A stretch of DNA of 64,000 bases from Lojkania enalia (Eukaryota; Ascomycota; Dothideomycetes; Pleosporales). The position numbers were made by a program, and so were the translations under genes. Positions 47,637 through 60,300 of the stretch are shown here, piece after piece. Position 1 is the first letter of the stretch. Each line of letters begins with the position of its first letter. The stretch is taken from NCBI GenBank assembly GCA_010094045.1, contig ML986691.1, positions 1 to 64,000 on the forward strand, written 5' to 3'. The notes beneath the pieces were generated by a model. The model was not told the DNA's origin and ran no database searches. It saw nothing but the letters and a program-made list of their open reading frames with translations.

Positions 47637-48074
47637 TCACCGCCCGCTATTCCCACTATTGCCGCGGCCATCATTCTCCTTGCCCTGATATCCGCGCCCA
47701 CTACTCCCCAACGACCGCATATCAAGAGGTTCGCTTGCACCCCCACCCCTCCCCATGGGCCACGGAATCGGCATTCGGGGAATTTGAAATGGAGCTGTGA
47801 TCTGCGGGCCCCTCATTGGTTCTGCAGAACTTCCTGTCTGGCTGGTAGGGGTTTGGTAGTGCTGAAAAGGGGTTTGTTGTTGAGATTGCTGGTTGGATTC
47901 TTGTGTAAAAGTTTGCTGGGCCGAAGATGACTGGTAGAGGGAATGAGGTTGGTTTGGAGAGTACGGGTGGGTAGGCGTGTATTGGGAGGGCCAGTAGTAT
48001 GGAGTTGTGGTTGTGGCGGTGGCAGTGGTGCTGGTGGAAGATGAGGTGGTGGAGGACGGTTGGGAAGGCGGCAT
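47637..48074 (-). CDS. Low-complexity Q/S/T/P-rich small protein
   Basis: An ORF of 145 codons from ATG 48,074. A Ser/Thr run (PSSTTSSSTSTTATATTTT) is followed by a Tyr/Pro/Gln-rich middle (YWPSQYTPTHPYSPNQPH; QQSQQQTPFQHYQ). A Gly/Arg-rich C-terminus follows (PMGRGGGASEPLDMRSLGSSGRGYQG). Upstream, a GTAAGT at about 48,147 and a CTAG at about 48,092 could frame a 5' UTR intron. No domain is recognised. The RGG-like end and the Q-rich middle suggest a nucleic-acid-associated or aggregation-prone protein, but that is composition only. It may be the end of a longer gene whose first exon I missed. Confidence 0.45.
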   Translation of the reverse strand: MPPSQPSSTTSSSTSTTATATTTTPYYWPSQYTPTHPYSPNQPHSLYQSSSAQQTFTQESNQQSQQQTPFQHYQTPTSQTGSSAEPMRGPQITAPFQIPRMPIPWPMGRGGGASEPLDMRSLGSSGRGYQGKENDGRGNSGNSGR

Positions 48075-51000
48075 TGTGGATGAAATTCTAGTGGCTTGTA
48101 AATGATGGGCCTCATAAGAAGTATAGACTGACTACTTTTACTTACATCTGTCCTTATACGTGACAGAGGCCTTCCCACGTTTGTATTACTCAAGTAGAGC
48201 TGCGATCCCTAAACTCAGTCTAGAACTAATTCCGGGCTTCGCTATTGACTAGGAGGCCAGCACGGTCTTTTCAAACATTAAGCTAGCCCCTAACACAAGT
48301 CAGATTTTGTGAATTGGGTGCAAGTGGCCGCGCATTCAGTTGGTGAAATTCTTGATGCTATGGCTGGGGTTTGTACGAATTCAACTTCTCCGAAAGCTTT
48401 CGAAAAGTGGAAATATGCTCGTTTTTAGCCAATACATTCTAATGTTTGAAATGTTTTGAGAAACCATACCGATTCCTTATTCGAAGAAGACTCTTGTCAA
48501 AAAATATGCTTTCAAAGACTTTCGATAGTCGCTTTAGAAAGATGCATCGGCATCAAACATTGACGCTAGCTGCAAAAACTTTGTCAAATTCAAAACCGGT
48601 TGACGGATGTTTTCACTCATTGAGTGGAAATACGCCTTTATAGATATTTTGACCTTGTGACACCATTATTTTGGCCTCCACAAGTCTCTCTGCCAAACAC
48701 CAACATCGTACGTCCCGAATTCATTAGTGTTTGAACGCAGTGAGTCTAGCCTTATCTAGCTCCCTATACAATGCTGATCAGTAAGTCCCACCTTATCTTT
48801 CCCTCAAGCTTTTCTAAGCCCTCCTATTTCTAGGGCACAGCCTTTTGCTTTTTTTCTACGCATAAGATTTCTTACGGAGGCTCAGTTGCGTGGTAGACTA
48901 GCTTCAAATACCAGTGAGCTCGCAAGATTGCTCGATTGGGTGTAGGAGGATTTGCTTTTCGTGTTGGCGATAGACAAGGCATTTTAATAGAAAGCTTTGC
49001 GCAAGACGAAGAAACGAAACAGGCTGAAACCCTGACTAATAGTTATTTGGCTAAGGTTAGATTAGGATCTAGGGAATAGCTGAATTGACAGATGCTAGCA
49101 TTTCTATGATGTCAGCCTCGAGAAACAATATGCCGATGCGATTATTCCTGCAGGATGTTATAAGTGTCAATGAAGGAATATTTCGCGAAAATATTATGCA
49201 ACACTAGGGCCTGTACGTTGGGAGCATCTTTGATTGGAAGATACTCTAGTGGTACGGATGAGTTGGCTGCAGAATGTCCCATGGTAAGCTAGAGCGGCGG
49301 AGCCTCGGCGTCTAGGCCCCGGTTTGAAAGGAGACTACACTTGCCGAGAAACATCACCCCCAAAAAAAAATTGCTCAAAATCATGCTTCATCAATCCTTT
49401 GCTCGCTGTTTTTTCACGTACAATTATATTAGAGAGATTATGCAGACATACGATTCTAAAGTGCTCAGCACAGTGGCGCAGCTCAGCGAGCGTTTTACGA
49501 CTCGTGCTGATGACCTGTACGCGCCGGCCCCCATTCTTAAGTACCGTCACAAGAGGGAATAGGAAACATATGAAATGGCCCTTGCAGAGGCTTGTAATTC
49601 CTAGATCGGTCTAGGATGAAATTGCTCTGTTGGCTTCCGCCACAATCTCGAAGCCTACTAGATAATGAACATCTTGAAGTATTCCGATGGCTGACGCAAT
49701 GTCATGCCAATAATTTACTTCAGGGCCCCAAGGAGTCCGATATTGCGAGTATAGCCTCCCCTACTGCGCCTCCTAAGCTCGGGAGTCTTGTGGATTCAAT
49801 GTTAATTTGCTACATGATTAGGAGGCATTGCAGTCTAACTTCACAGCCACGGGTTGTAGTACTCGTCATCGAAAGAAACGAATTACTACAAGCTTTCATA
49901 CCCTGGAGTAGAACCTATGCAATGCTATCATACGAAGCCTAGCACGACCCGTAAGGATTGCTCAAACCATTACTTGTTGAAAGTAGAATGAGAATAGAAT
50001 GAGACTATACGGTGAAACTGGTGTCCTCTTCGAAATATTCGTGTCGTTTACTAGGATTTGTTTCATATATTAACTTTAAAAAGTCTCTCTAGCACCTAAT
50101 ACCGTCTGTCAGTAATACGTGTTTATTTACTTGATATTAATCGATTGATTTAAATAAAATAATAGCATGTGAAAAAGTAATACATACTATTGCGTATTAA
50201 CTCAAAAAAAAAAAAAGACTTTGATTATTAGCTAACGGGTTAAGCGCTCTTAAGTGAATTTTAGAACTAGGACATTTAACCTTCTGGAATATCGCGCTCG
50301 TAGATTATTTAGGATATAACAAACAATTGTAATTTCGTAAGATGCTCAAAAAGATTATTATCTTCTAGTATACTCGATTCTTCACGTACGTGATCGTAAA
50401 ACTGATGTGCGTCCTCCAGTTCCGCTGATCGCCACTTTTCTGCCCATCAATGCTGCAAATCAACTGTGACTATCAGAGGCGAGAGGTTTTCAAGACGGCG
50501 AGGAGTAAGCTTAGAAGCGAAATTTTCACACAGTTACTCACTTCAGTTATGGCTAATGGAACTAGCGTAATAAAGAAACATACATTGATTACACTTTGAA
50601 GAGTATGCTCGGTCAAAAAAAATGGTACAAAAGGTTTAGTAGTATTATGTATTATTTCACTCCTTTAACTACTTCTGAAGCTAGTACTGAACCCTTACAA
50701 AAGTATTATTTTCCGCTACTAAAGTATTCTTAACGCTATTGATAATATAGTTAGGAACATTGCAGCCTCTATTAGAAATGAGAGTACTAGCGAAAGCGCC
50801 CGCGGTGGATGGTGTGGTACAGGTATCCAAAGAGCTTAGTTAATAAAAGCTCAGCCTTTTGGTTTGTCTCTAAACATTTAATAGCCACCTCTAACATATT
50901 ATTGCTATCGCTTTCTTGAATATAGTAACTTTGTTAAATTCATAGACTGTCTTTTGCTAGAGTATTTTGAATTCGAACGCATGCAACAGAATGCTGTAGG

Positions 51001-51585
51001 ATCTTGTTTCCTTGGATATATTCAAAGTATCTCAAGCTTATGAGACTGCATTCGAGCATCTACTTTAATTGTGATTTGCTCTAACTTCCCTCTGCCCTGT
51101 CTTCATCCTAATATAGCTCAGCTTAATCATGTATAGCATGTAGTTCTCCGGGTTTATAATTCATTATTATTGGATTGAACCGATTGCTGTTAAATGCTAG
51201 ACACATCACAGCCACAGCAACAGCAAGACTACAGTACAAGGACTGCGGGTCAACTTCATAGGAACCACAATATGCTGGATAGTCAAATCCAAAATAAATA
51301 AGCTCGTATCACGTCCTTCTTGCGACACGTTCCGCTACGCAAATATCATCCCTCAACAAGCTACACCCACTCTCGACATATGTACTACTTGTTTCAGCCC
51401 TCGACACGTTCTTCCACGCCGAGATTTTATCCAAGCCAGTTTTCCACTCCGATCCATACAAAATGGGATTCTCTTCAGTGCCCAAGCTGTTCTAACAATA
51501 ATCACAAAAGACGATCAATGCAGTATGCATAGCGCCTCTCCAAACAGAACAAAAATCCCACCACAACTATGACAGAATAACAACC
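48075..51585. other. 3.5 kb region without a recognised gene
   Basis: Scattered ORFs (for example 49,324-49,614 and 49,616-49,942 on the plus strand) lack domains and share no splice pattern. The stretch 50,100-50,800 is A+T-rich. A degenerate gene around 49,380-49,950 is possible but not demonstrable by eye. Confidence 0.55.
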
Positions 51586-51804
51586 ATGGACATGAACGAG
51601 TCTACGGCTCTGTTCGATATCGTAGGCATAGGCAGGTCAACGGGCAAGTACGAGACTACATACATGGACGAGGTCGCACGCCTAGATAAGAACGAGGACA
51701 CGGACGATCTCCGAGATGGCCCTATCCTCGGCAACTTCCAAAAAGCCCGGTACTTCAAGTTATCATCCCCAAATTACGCTGGGGACAACAATGCGGACTT
51801 CTAG
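51586..51804 (+). CDS. Small ORF, possible gene of unknown function
   Basis: 72 codons in a good start context (ACAACCATGG). The product is hydrophilic and acid-rich (DEVARLDKNEDTDDLRDGP), with no signal peptide, membrane helix or cysteine pattern. No homologue is recognised. It could be a chance ORF. Confidence 0.25.
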   Translation: MDMNESTALFDIVGIGRSTGKYETTYMDEVARLDKNEDTDDLRDGPILGNFQKARYFKLSSPNYAGDNNADF

Positions 51805-52586
51805 AAGCTAGGTATACTACATGAAACCCACCTTGCGTAGTCGTAGTCTATGAGGGCTACTATCGCAGTTCCCAAGGCCTTAGACTGATCTAAGTAGCAC
51901 GAGAATCAAAAAATTTATTTTCACATTCATACCAACGAAAAACGTCGGCACCTATCTGCATAGTGAATGGTTTTGAGTCTAGCCCACCAAGAACTCATGT
52001 AGCTTAACAAAAATCAACGTGCGCCAGTGCGGGGCATAAATAGGAGGAATATCACATAGGAAGTGGCTAGACGGACCCAGTATGTTCATGCGAGGCCCAA
52101 AGCTCAGAAACGTGATCCGGAATTCGAGATGCAGGATCGAAGGTAGGCCGTTCACGACTAGACTGTTGAACGACCGCGGCGCGGTATAGTGACAGCGTGG
52201 CAGGAGATGCAAGATGCGAGAGAGATCAATGGTGATGCGGAGTTTCTGACGGTCTCGTGCCAGTTGTGGGATCGTGTGGTGAGAGAAGAGTATCGAAGTC
52301 TCTACACCAAGGAAGTGATCACACCGGGAATGGGTCATACTTTCGACTGCATCTTCGATTACGAATAGTATGCGAACTATAACCTAGAGACAAAAACTGG
52401 CTAGTTGGAATGTTGTTAATGAAGTAGGGACCCCTGATGTACTTTTGCGATGGAACACGAGGTTTTTGCATGTTACCCGGCGTCATAGCGGGGACTAGTA
52501 CATTGTTTATCGAATTATTAAGGACAATATCTCGTTATACGCCCACAGAATACATATCATAGAGCTTCTAGGCATTTAAACCTAAT
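51805..52586. other. Intergenic region with a 119-codon minus-strand ORF
   Basis: The ORF at 51,979-52,338 (-) has no recognised domain. It contains stretches such as LRITIDLSRILHLLPRCH that hint at a relic of an F-box-like gene, but this is weak. The 3' flank of the AA9 gene lies at its right end. Confidence 0.4.
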
Positions 52587-53389
52587 TTAGCCACTCCAGA
52601 CTGCCGGACCGGGACCCACATATGACTCTGGTGCAATTGTGTTGATGTTGACTAGAATACCAGGATCGTTACTCTTATATGCGCCCGGGAAAGCCACAAG
52701 CGGGCCCGGCGTTCCGCTTCCACCACCCGTAATCTTGATCTGACTACAGCTAAGATAGAACTGTGCCTTATTGGGTTGCATAGCCATGTGTAGTGCAATA
52801 TGTTCTACACGAAGCAAATATTCACCGTCTGGAGTAGCCTTCGGGATTGTCGCATTTGGAGTTTTGTATTCGTCTATAGTCCCTATTAGCCAACTTTCAT
52901 ACTATTCCTTTTGCTGATGAAATATTTACTCTGAGCAGGCCATGTCTGCTGCTTCTGCGCATCTACCGTGGGCTTATTGGTATAAATCTTGAACCATACT
53001 GCGCCACTGCCATCCCAAGTACTCGCGCTCTGCCCTGCTGGCACTTTCGCGAGATAGTACTGCGTCGGGCCCGGATGATTGACCTGCTGCGTTGAAATAT
53101 AGTGAATGGTTGCACCAGCAGGGACGGTCGCGATGCTGGCCGCATTCTGGTTGGAGTAACAGCGAATGTCGGCCACCGTCGGGTTCTCGATGCCCTGTTT
53201 CGAGTTTTCATTCTTGGTACGGCGGGTTACAGTCCAATCTCTCTCCTCGGCGGCTTTTCCATTTACGAAGAGTCTAGGAAATGTGTCTAATATGTGTTAG
53301 ATGTGGTAGGTAGGACAAATTGAAGGGGGAGGCTTGCAATGTGCTTGTGCGGTGGCTACAATAAGCAGCAAGCTAACGAAGAACTGCAT
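52587..53389 (-). CDS. AA9 lytic polysaccharide monooxygenase (GH61), secreted
   Basis: The model is three exons (53,389-53,338; 53,286-52,930; 52,873-52,587) giving 231 aa. A 16-residue signal peptide ([16 protein letters not shown]) exposes His17 as mature His1, followed by [11 protein letters not shown]. The second copper His is H88 in the NHPGPTQYY motif, and the axial Tyr is Y176 in AQFYLSC, with Q174 and H165 nearby; all three are expected in AA9. The first intron (53,287-53,337) starts GCAAGC, a GC-AG intron, and ends CATATTAG with a CTAAC branch. The second (52,874-52,929) is GTAAAT...TATAG. AA9 enzymes oxidatively cleave cellulose or hemicellulose outside the cell. There is no cellulose-binding module. 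A peroxidase gene lies 2.9 kb away. Confidence 0.93.
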
Positions 53390-54931
53390 GATGAATACCA
53401 GGCACCTCTCGAACTAGAGAAATGAGCTGGTGGAAAACTATCATGGCAGACACTACTTTATATTCATCCAGCCTTCATACTACAAAGCACGACAGCCTGG
53501 TCAAGTCGAATATATAGTAAAATCAATATCCCGATCACTCTCGGTTTACTTCGAACCCTAGGTTTTTCCCAAAGCAGGAACGCTAGTGCCGAGAACGAAA
53601 TGCTTTCCTACTTATTGATCCGCATACGGTTAATGAGACTGGTTTTCACGTCGCGGTGGGGTTGGCGGAGAATTTAGGCTAGACAAGGGCGATGTGCCGA
53701 AATTGTGGGGTAGAAGCAAGTGTCTCCGTCAAAGAGTACTCGACGAATGGGATATATTGAGTTCAATAATTTGCCGTCTTGGTGCACAGGATTGAGATAT
53801 AGCACGTGAACAAGCCGTCTGTTGTAGGCATTTCCTCCCGTTTTGTAGTTAGATACCTAGTATCGACGCCTTGTGACTGGATTTAGCTCAAATTTTTTAG
53901 TGGAGTACGCGCAATTACAGCAAGGTTAAAGCCGGTTAGCATTTTATATTCAATCATGGCGCGTTAACAGCTCAGTGCAGCATCTAGGTGCGAAGGCACT
54001 TATTTATACTCCAACAGTCATCAAGGCTAATAACGGTGGTGCTGCTGCATTGACGCCGCTTCGGCCAGTGCTGGCAACGATAAAATCTGAACCAATCACA
54101 AACCAATCGATATTGGTGTCGCCAATATTACCAATATTGGCTAAAAATCTCTAGCAGATTCTACAAAAGAGATACACCAAAATTTGTACTGCAAAATTGT
54201 AGACCTTATCGAGGGTATTAAAATGAGCTATTGATTGTTATTTTTTCTTTAGATTTAAAAGAGTTGTAGCAGATTCTAAATTTATACAGTGTAAGGACCT
54301 CGTACTAGAGAGTAGACCAAAAGGGGTCGTAGCAGTAGCATAGGCGCCTCGACGGTAGCTCGCCTAGTAAGCGCTAAGTCGAGGAAAACAAAACCCTATC
54401 GCTTTGGGATTTCAAATCCGACAAGCCCGATTGCGGGAATTCTACACATGTCTGAATCCTCAAGTAATAGTATCTAATATTCTAGGTAAGCGAGCCGGCC
54501 ACTTTATCAAGATTCTCAACTTTGTAGGCGAATTACACTTCCGCACTAGCGTCTATCACAATAATATTTCACTAGTAGATAGATCTATCGTTCAACCTAT
54601 TTACACGTCCTTCAGAGTTATTTCTAGCTCTACCACGGGTTCTACAGTGTTGTTAATGCGGCGTAGTACCTCTAGCGCACTACCTACCCCCACGGCTCTC
54701 CTCCTATAAGTATTAACACCAGCTTAAGCAACATTCTCTTAACCTCGCACTTTTATTAATATCCCTTACTTCGATATATGCTTCTTGTGACGCTTCCTAT
54801 ACTCTAAAGTAGCTTTATTTATAACGTAGTTCACAAGCAAGTCGCCCACCTCATCAGCTATCTCTGTATTTAGAGGTATATATCGCGACAATGCCAGCAG
54901 TTATTAGTATAATAAATTGATAGGAGATAGG
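53390..54931. other. AA9 promoter and gene-free region
   Basis: The AA9 5' flank, then sequence with short ORFs only. The 102-codon ORF at 54,404-54,709 (+) has no domain and lies next to the pogo relic. The stretch 54,339-54,385 contains an imperfect inverted repeat (CCTCGAC ... GTCGAGG). Confidence 0.5.
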
Positions 54932-55795
54932 CTATTTATATGTTACTGTGAAATTTCTAGCGTTATGTCCAGGCTCGCTGCAGCGACTGCAGCGCTTCTG
55001 GTGCGGCGTGCTGACCTTTCTGCGCTTCCCACGTGCGCACACTTCATCTCCTAGCTACTTATCCACCTCTTTTTGAGCAGCCATCTCAGCGCATTTAGCC
55101 TTATTAAGACAGCTTTGATACTGCAGAACCATTTTTTAATCGCCTTTTGCGCGGCGATAGAGCTTTATTTACTTCCTAAAGCTGACCAACCTGACGCTGA
55201 AGCAGCGCACATGGGTAAGCCATCAGCGTAGCGCCTTTAGCAAGCGAATTGAGCGATTCATTGATCGCAGTAAGTGAGCTATCCTAATACCTAGCAATAG
55301 GATCTCGTATCAGCGTTGTTTAAGACCCTTGTTAGACGGCCTTGGTTGGTGTTTTTGACTTCCAGAGGCAACTAGCTGCTGCTAGCAGCGACGGAGTGCG
55401 AAGCTTAATATCGAGCTTTAATAGCAACTGATAACCTCAGGGTCTCCACAGAGAGCTTTTTGGTAGTCTTATTTTCGATAGAAGCATGTTTTTAACTTAG
55501 GGATGCGATTAGTGAAGTTTTCTGGCTAGTTTTTGCTGATCAGGTCAGCTGAGCGAGCTCTGAGCAAATAGTTGACCGTATCTCGTACACTATCGGCTAT
55601 AGGAGGATATCTACAAGATACAAGGTTTAGTATATGCTGAATAATAGTTAACTCCTCTAGCTTCATGGGCTTCTTTGAATTGGGCTCATAATCGCGTCGT
55701 GAAGGTCTTACCAGCGCATCGGTCTCTATGAGTAGTTTGGGAGATGCTATAGATAGCTGCAGCGCTTCATACGTTCTGAATTTTGCCTCAATTGA
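54932..55795 (-). mobile_element. Fot1/pogo relic lacking its catalytic core
   Basis: The minus strand carries the two ends of a pogo-family transposase, joined without the middle. At about 55,795-55,430 is the DNA-binding half (PSRRDYEPNSKKPMKLEE; SVRDTVNYLLRARSADLISKN, a stop, PENF; DYQKALCGDP). At about 55,430-54,932 is the C-terminal tail (ARYQDSSLTAINESLNSLAKGA, written from a frame with stops) ending in a CCHC zinc knuckle (RCSRCSEPGHNARNF). The DDE/D catalytic domain expected between them, about 700 bp, is missing, and several stops and frame changes are present. It cannot transpose itself. Clear terminal repeats were not found. Confidence 0.75.
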
Positions 55796-56312
55796 TATCT
55801 AAGATATCCAGTAATATCTAACGTTCTTGATAGATTGATTGAGGTCGAGGTGGCTGCCGCATCGCGTTAACAGTATGTAGGGCATAACTTCTTCGCAAAA
55901 GTGAGCGACTCAATTGTGAACTATGTTATAAAACTTGTATATTCCTGGAGAACATTAATAGGCATTATATTAAATGCCAATACAATAATATAAAGGCATG
56001 TAATATACTTGTATATTCCAAAGTAGAAAGCATCCATCGTTCACATTACGCATTATAGTTGACGCCTATTCAAATAGGAGGTCATTTCATCCCAAGTTTC
56101 ATAAAATACTCAGTACATTATCACCAACCAAATATTTACAGAGTACTGGGTGCGGAGTCTAGATTGATAAGCAACAATAGTCTGATAACCTCACCAGCGC
56201 AAAAACCCTATGCACGCCTCCCTATTTCTTTGACTACCAAAGCCAAAACCAAAACAACTTTCGAAATGTCCGCCCGATGTTTTATACCCCTTACGCTAAT
56301 ATTATCAACAAC
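55796..56312. other. Short gene-free stretch
   Basis: Probably holds one end of the pogo relic and the 3' flank of the peroxidase gene. A TAATATACTTGTATATTCC-like sequence occurs twice (about 55,931-55,947 and 56,003-56,020). Nothing else was recognised. Confidence 0.5.
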
Positions 56313-57388
56313 CTAATTGCGAGGGGGTCCTAGGATAGCCACGGGCAGCGTCTTCGTGCAATCCTTCAGACTATTAATATTATCTACACCAAGCAAGCTC
56401 ATCTTGATATACGCCTTTGAATAATCCTCATTCCATTGCTGTTGGTTGCCCACAAAAGAAAGAAAATCAGCACTCATTCTCGGGTGTACTGACAACACCT
56501 TGTCCGACGGCAAAACGAAAATTTCAGGGTTCTGCGGCTCTTGGAGAGTGTCGTTGTAGAATTCAACATCCCAGACGCCGGGCGTAGTGTCGAGAGGTTT
56601 GCCAGCCTGGGCGGTGTCGACGAAATGTTGCTTAGCAGAGGTGTGAGCGCCAAGTAGTGCAGCAAAGTCGCGAATTGAGAAACCCTTGCGTTCGAATAAG
56701 GTAATTAGATTATCGGCGGTATCGAACGGATTCGGGATAAGTCCGGTTGGAGCTGCTTGGGTAGCGTCTTTTCGGCCAACAAAGGTCCTAATACGAGGGC
56801 CTAAGGGGCACGAAACTGTAGCATGGTTATGTGCATATTGGGCAAGATCGGCATATCCGACTCCGTAGTTCGATTGCACCCTGCGAAGTCTGTTACGAAT
56901 ATCTTGCATGCCATTGTTCTCTTGGCGACCTATTTCGCCAAAGTCCATAAGGAGAGATCCATCGGCGCCACCATGGGTCTGGTCTTTATCCCACGCGGCA
57001 GCATCATGGAATCCAAGGCGGATAGCGCTACGAGCAGCATCGTTGCATTGACCGTTGGACTCTTTAAAAATTTCTGTTAGTTCGGCGGATACATCCCACC
57101 CTAGGAAAATGTTAGCTTGACAGAAGATGATGGGGTGGGAAATGACTTACAAACGCAGCAGGATTCAATGGCTGGCAGACAGATCAAAGGTTTACTGGAT
57201 CTCTCTGAAGACTGGGCGGACTTAAGACCATCAAGGATATCCTTAATAAGCTGACCCACAGCTGAGAGAACCCCCTGCAGTAGATCTTCGATCAAAGCCG
57301 GAGCAGCCTTACGTTGCTCCAAGGGTGTGGTCACTACGAGCAAGGCCAAAGACAGGAGTGGCAGAGCCACCGCGAACCTGTAGAGCAT
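56313..57388 (-). CDS. Secreted class II heme peroxidase (AA2)
   Basis: The model is two exons (57,388-57,151; 57,100-56,313) and a 50 nt intron (GTAAGT, GCTAAC branch, CCTAG), giving 341 aa. A signal peptide of about 20 residues is followed by a 45-residue leader. Then comes ESCCVWWDVSAEL, typical of ascomycete peroxidases. Distal Arg107 and His111 lie in RLGFHDAAAW, the calcium/heme-edge motif GGADGSLLM follows, and the proximal His is in LLGAHTSAKQHF. TTPGVWDVEFYND is the usual downstream block. Class II peroxidases oxidise phenolics or lignin with hydrogen peroxide outside the cell; many ascomycete members lack the surface Trp or the Mn site of white-rot enzymes, and I could not verify either here. 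The nearby AA9 gene makes a plant-wall role plausible. Confidence 0.92.
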
Positions 57389-60300
57389 GTCGAAGAAATA
57401 AGCGAACGGCTTATAACGAACGAATAAAATACACTACATAAACGAAGGAAGCCCGGTGCTGGGTAGATGTCATAGAGACCTGAAGAGCCCGTTTATATAT
57501 TCTATCGGACTGTTCCAAACCTTAACTCGAAAGCCCCTGTGTTGATCCAATGCTTTATCCGTGAAGGCCACGAGCGGCCATTGAACATGGCTGGCGACGC
57601 TCCAGGAATAGTAGATTGCTCCTGGTAAACGGGAAGCCCAGGAAACATGCCTAGACCACTTATGCGCATTTCAATAACCGCCATGCCTTCAGGCATCCCA
57701 ATTAGTGAAATTCTTCGAGCCCACGTTGAAAAAGTAAGAGTCCGGTGCGCGATGTACTTGACTAGAGCCGAGGCCTACTATAATCCTCTGGGATCTACCA
57801 AGCCATTATCCGCATGCCTATGGCTTGGTCCGAGTCCGAATCTGTGCTTCAGCCTTTTGGGGTTAATCTTCACCATACAGCCTTCCGGTCGTCTTCCACT
57901 TTTGGTATAGACCTAGAAGCATGATGCAAGGAGTAGTGGCATGGTTTAGCGATGTGCTAGTCATGCATTCAAGTATGCTTCGGGTGTTCTTGTATATGCG
58001 CTGTCCTCAGCCAGCGCATCCTCATCGCTCTTCGTATCAAGATAAATTTTCGTAAAGGATCGACTAGAAAATTTCCTATCTAAGGAGGGCATCGTGCACA
58101 ATCAGTGCGCCTCAGGCTTATGCACCTGCAGGGAGTAACATGACCAAAACACGGAACCCAGGAACACGGCGCTTTCATGTTATAACGATGGAGCTACAGG
58201 CTGACTAAGTAGCCTTACTATGGGTTCGTCGAACGATGAATTCATACCCGACACGCCTTTCTGTGGGAGATGACATGAGAAACCCACTCCTAAAAACAAT
58301 TTAGACTTAACGGTTTTCTTCTCTCTAAAAATCGAGATAAATCCTCGGGAGGTTTTGTCAAATGTGTTTCGCTACTGGAGGTAGAGTGGCACCGCCTAAT
58401 TAGGTACTATCACAGACAAATTTAGAAGGGAGCTCAATGACTCAGTTGGGCGACATGAAAATGGTTCTGAAAAGCGGTCAATGCCATTCTCCTCGCCGAC
58501 TCCTCGATATTTTTCCTTCACCTCTTCGTCCGATGCTTGTACTTGTGATTTCGGGCGGCTTTCATGCAGAGCGTCGGCTAATGATATACTACGTAGGACG
58601 GATTACAGGTGGAGATTTGCTCAGCAAATCTGCGCATGTTCTCATTGCCTAGCCTTACATGATACATATATTATTCTGCAGACTTCATGTGCAAACTGTA
58701 GACGCGCTACTCATTTGACCTTCAAGTTTTAGCGAGAATTCTTATCAGTTCGTTTCCGTGGTGCCTACATCGCTAGGCGGGATCTGCTTGGGATGAAGCG
58801 GAGTCTTGGCATCAAGCCCACAGACGAGCTGAGATCTTGTCTAGTCAGCTAAAGGCTCTACTACCAATGGTGGAGATGCTGGACTAAACTATAGTAGAGT
58901 ATTAAGATAAGTGCTAAATTTTACCCCTTGTCGCTAGACCTTCGGTGTCTGGTAGGCGAAACACTATTAACCATCTATACGTTTAATATAGAAGTACTGT
59001 GAGAGCTAAGGCGCCAAAATTTTGGTCGCTCAGATCAAGAGTTAGTAACTCTAATCTTCATTTTATTACACGGATCAATTCCCGGATCCAGACACACATG
59101 AGCGAGCTAAAGCCCTTCGCCATCGCATCATTGGCGTCGCATTGAGGAAATTCTAGTGGAATCCATTCCTACTAAATTCATTGAAACTGCGGGTACCCGG
59201 ATATTCGGACATGTTGGGAAGAGGACTCAACCTCTACACTACTGCAAAAGGCTAGATCTTGCGAAACGCATGGGAACAAAGCATGATGCGAATACGATAT
59301 GCGCGTTGCTTAAAAAATGAAATTCCAAGTCTATGGGAACATTAGCTGAGGAAGTTGAATGACACATAAAGAAATTTATGCCGAAGTAGGACTACTTTCG
59401 TCCATCAGCCACATGGCGTTATCAATAACATGTTGGTCGTACAGAGGCGTATATGATTTTCAGAAAGCGGATGCAATGCTGATCATTTCCGTATATGTTC
59501 CCGGCAGCATTGAATTCGTGTTGTGCTACATTGAAAACGTGCATTCCTAGAACAATGCTCGACATCAATTCGCTCGCTACCTGAATCTCGGTAATCTTTA
59601 AGCGAAAATGAGGTTCGTAAATGATAAGAACACGTTGATTGTTTATTGGTGGGTATCTCGCATCGACACTATATTACTTTTCTCGATTCAATGTTCAAGG
59701 TAAAATTGTGTATGAACTCAGAGAGGCGTCCATTTGAGCATTTTAGTCGACATGATTGATACCTGAAATATCACTCCCGACACCTAATCGAGTTCCGATT
59801 AAATACACCGACAAGTTGCGGAAGCTGGATCAATACCTCATCAGCTTATTGTTGCATTTTAGACATGTAAACTCCCGCATTTCAATCATACGTTTCACGT
59901 TTGGGCCCTCGTTGAAGCTGCAAATCACTCTACCATTATAGATGATAAATATTCAGGATAATAGCATGATCCATTAATCGTCCAGTAAATCACTATATTA
60001 GAATCAGTTGAAGTCCACATTCCGACGCCAAACTATCTTTTCCAACAAGGTTCCAACGCTTATTTTGTCACGTGTTCGCCGACTAGAATATAGTCTCCTA
60101 CAAGGAAGTCTCTATATACGACCTTATGATTACCCTCTCAATCAATCAACGCATCCTCGCAACATATATAAGTTATTATCTATTCAGTAGAAACAGTCCT
60201 TTCCACGTTATGCACTTGCAGACCTATCGGCCGAGCAAATGGCTCCTAAATTTGGATGACACTCCCTAACTGTTGGCACGGCTGGGAGTTGAATGCCCCG

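Noticed and set aside
49324..49942. Possible degenerate enzyme gene
   Set aside because: ORFs look partly protein-like (for example TYDSKVLSTVAQLSERF), but no family motif or consistent frame order could be found.
54339..54385. CCTCGAC...GTCGAGG inverted repeat as a transposon end
   Set aside because: The partner needed at the right side of the pogo relic was not found, and no target duplication is visible.
54404..54709. 101-codon ORF beside the pogo relic
   Set aside because: No recognised domain, and it is next to decayed transposon sequence.
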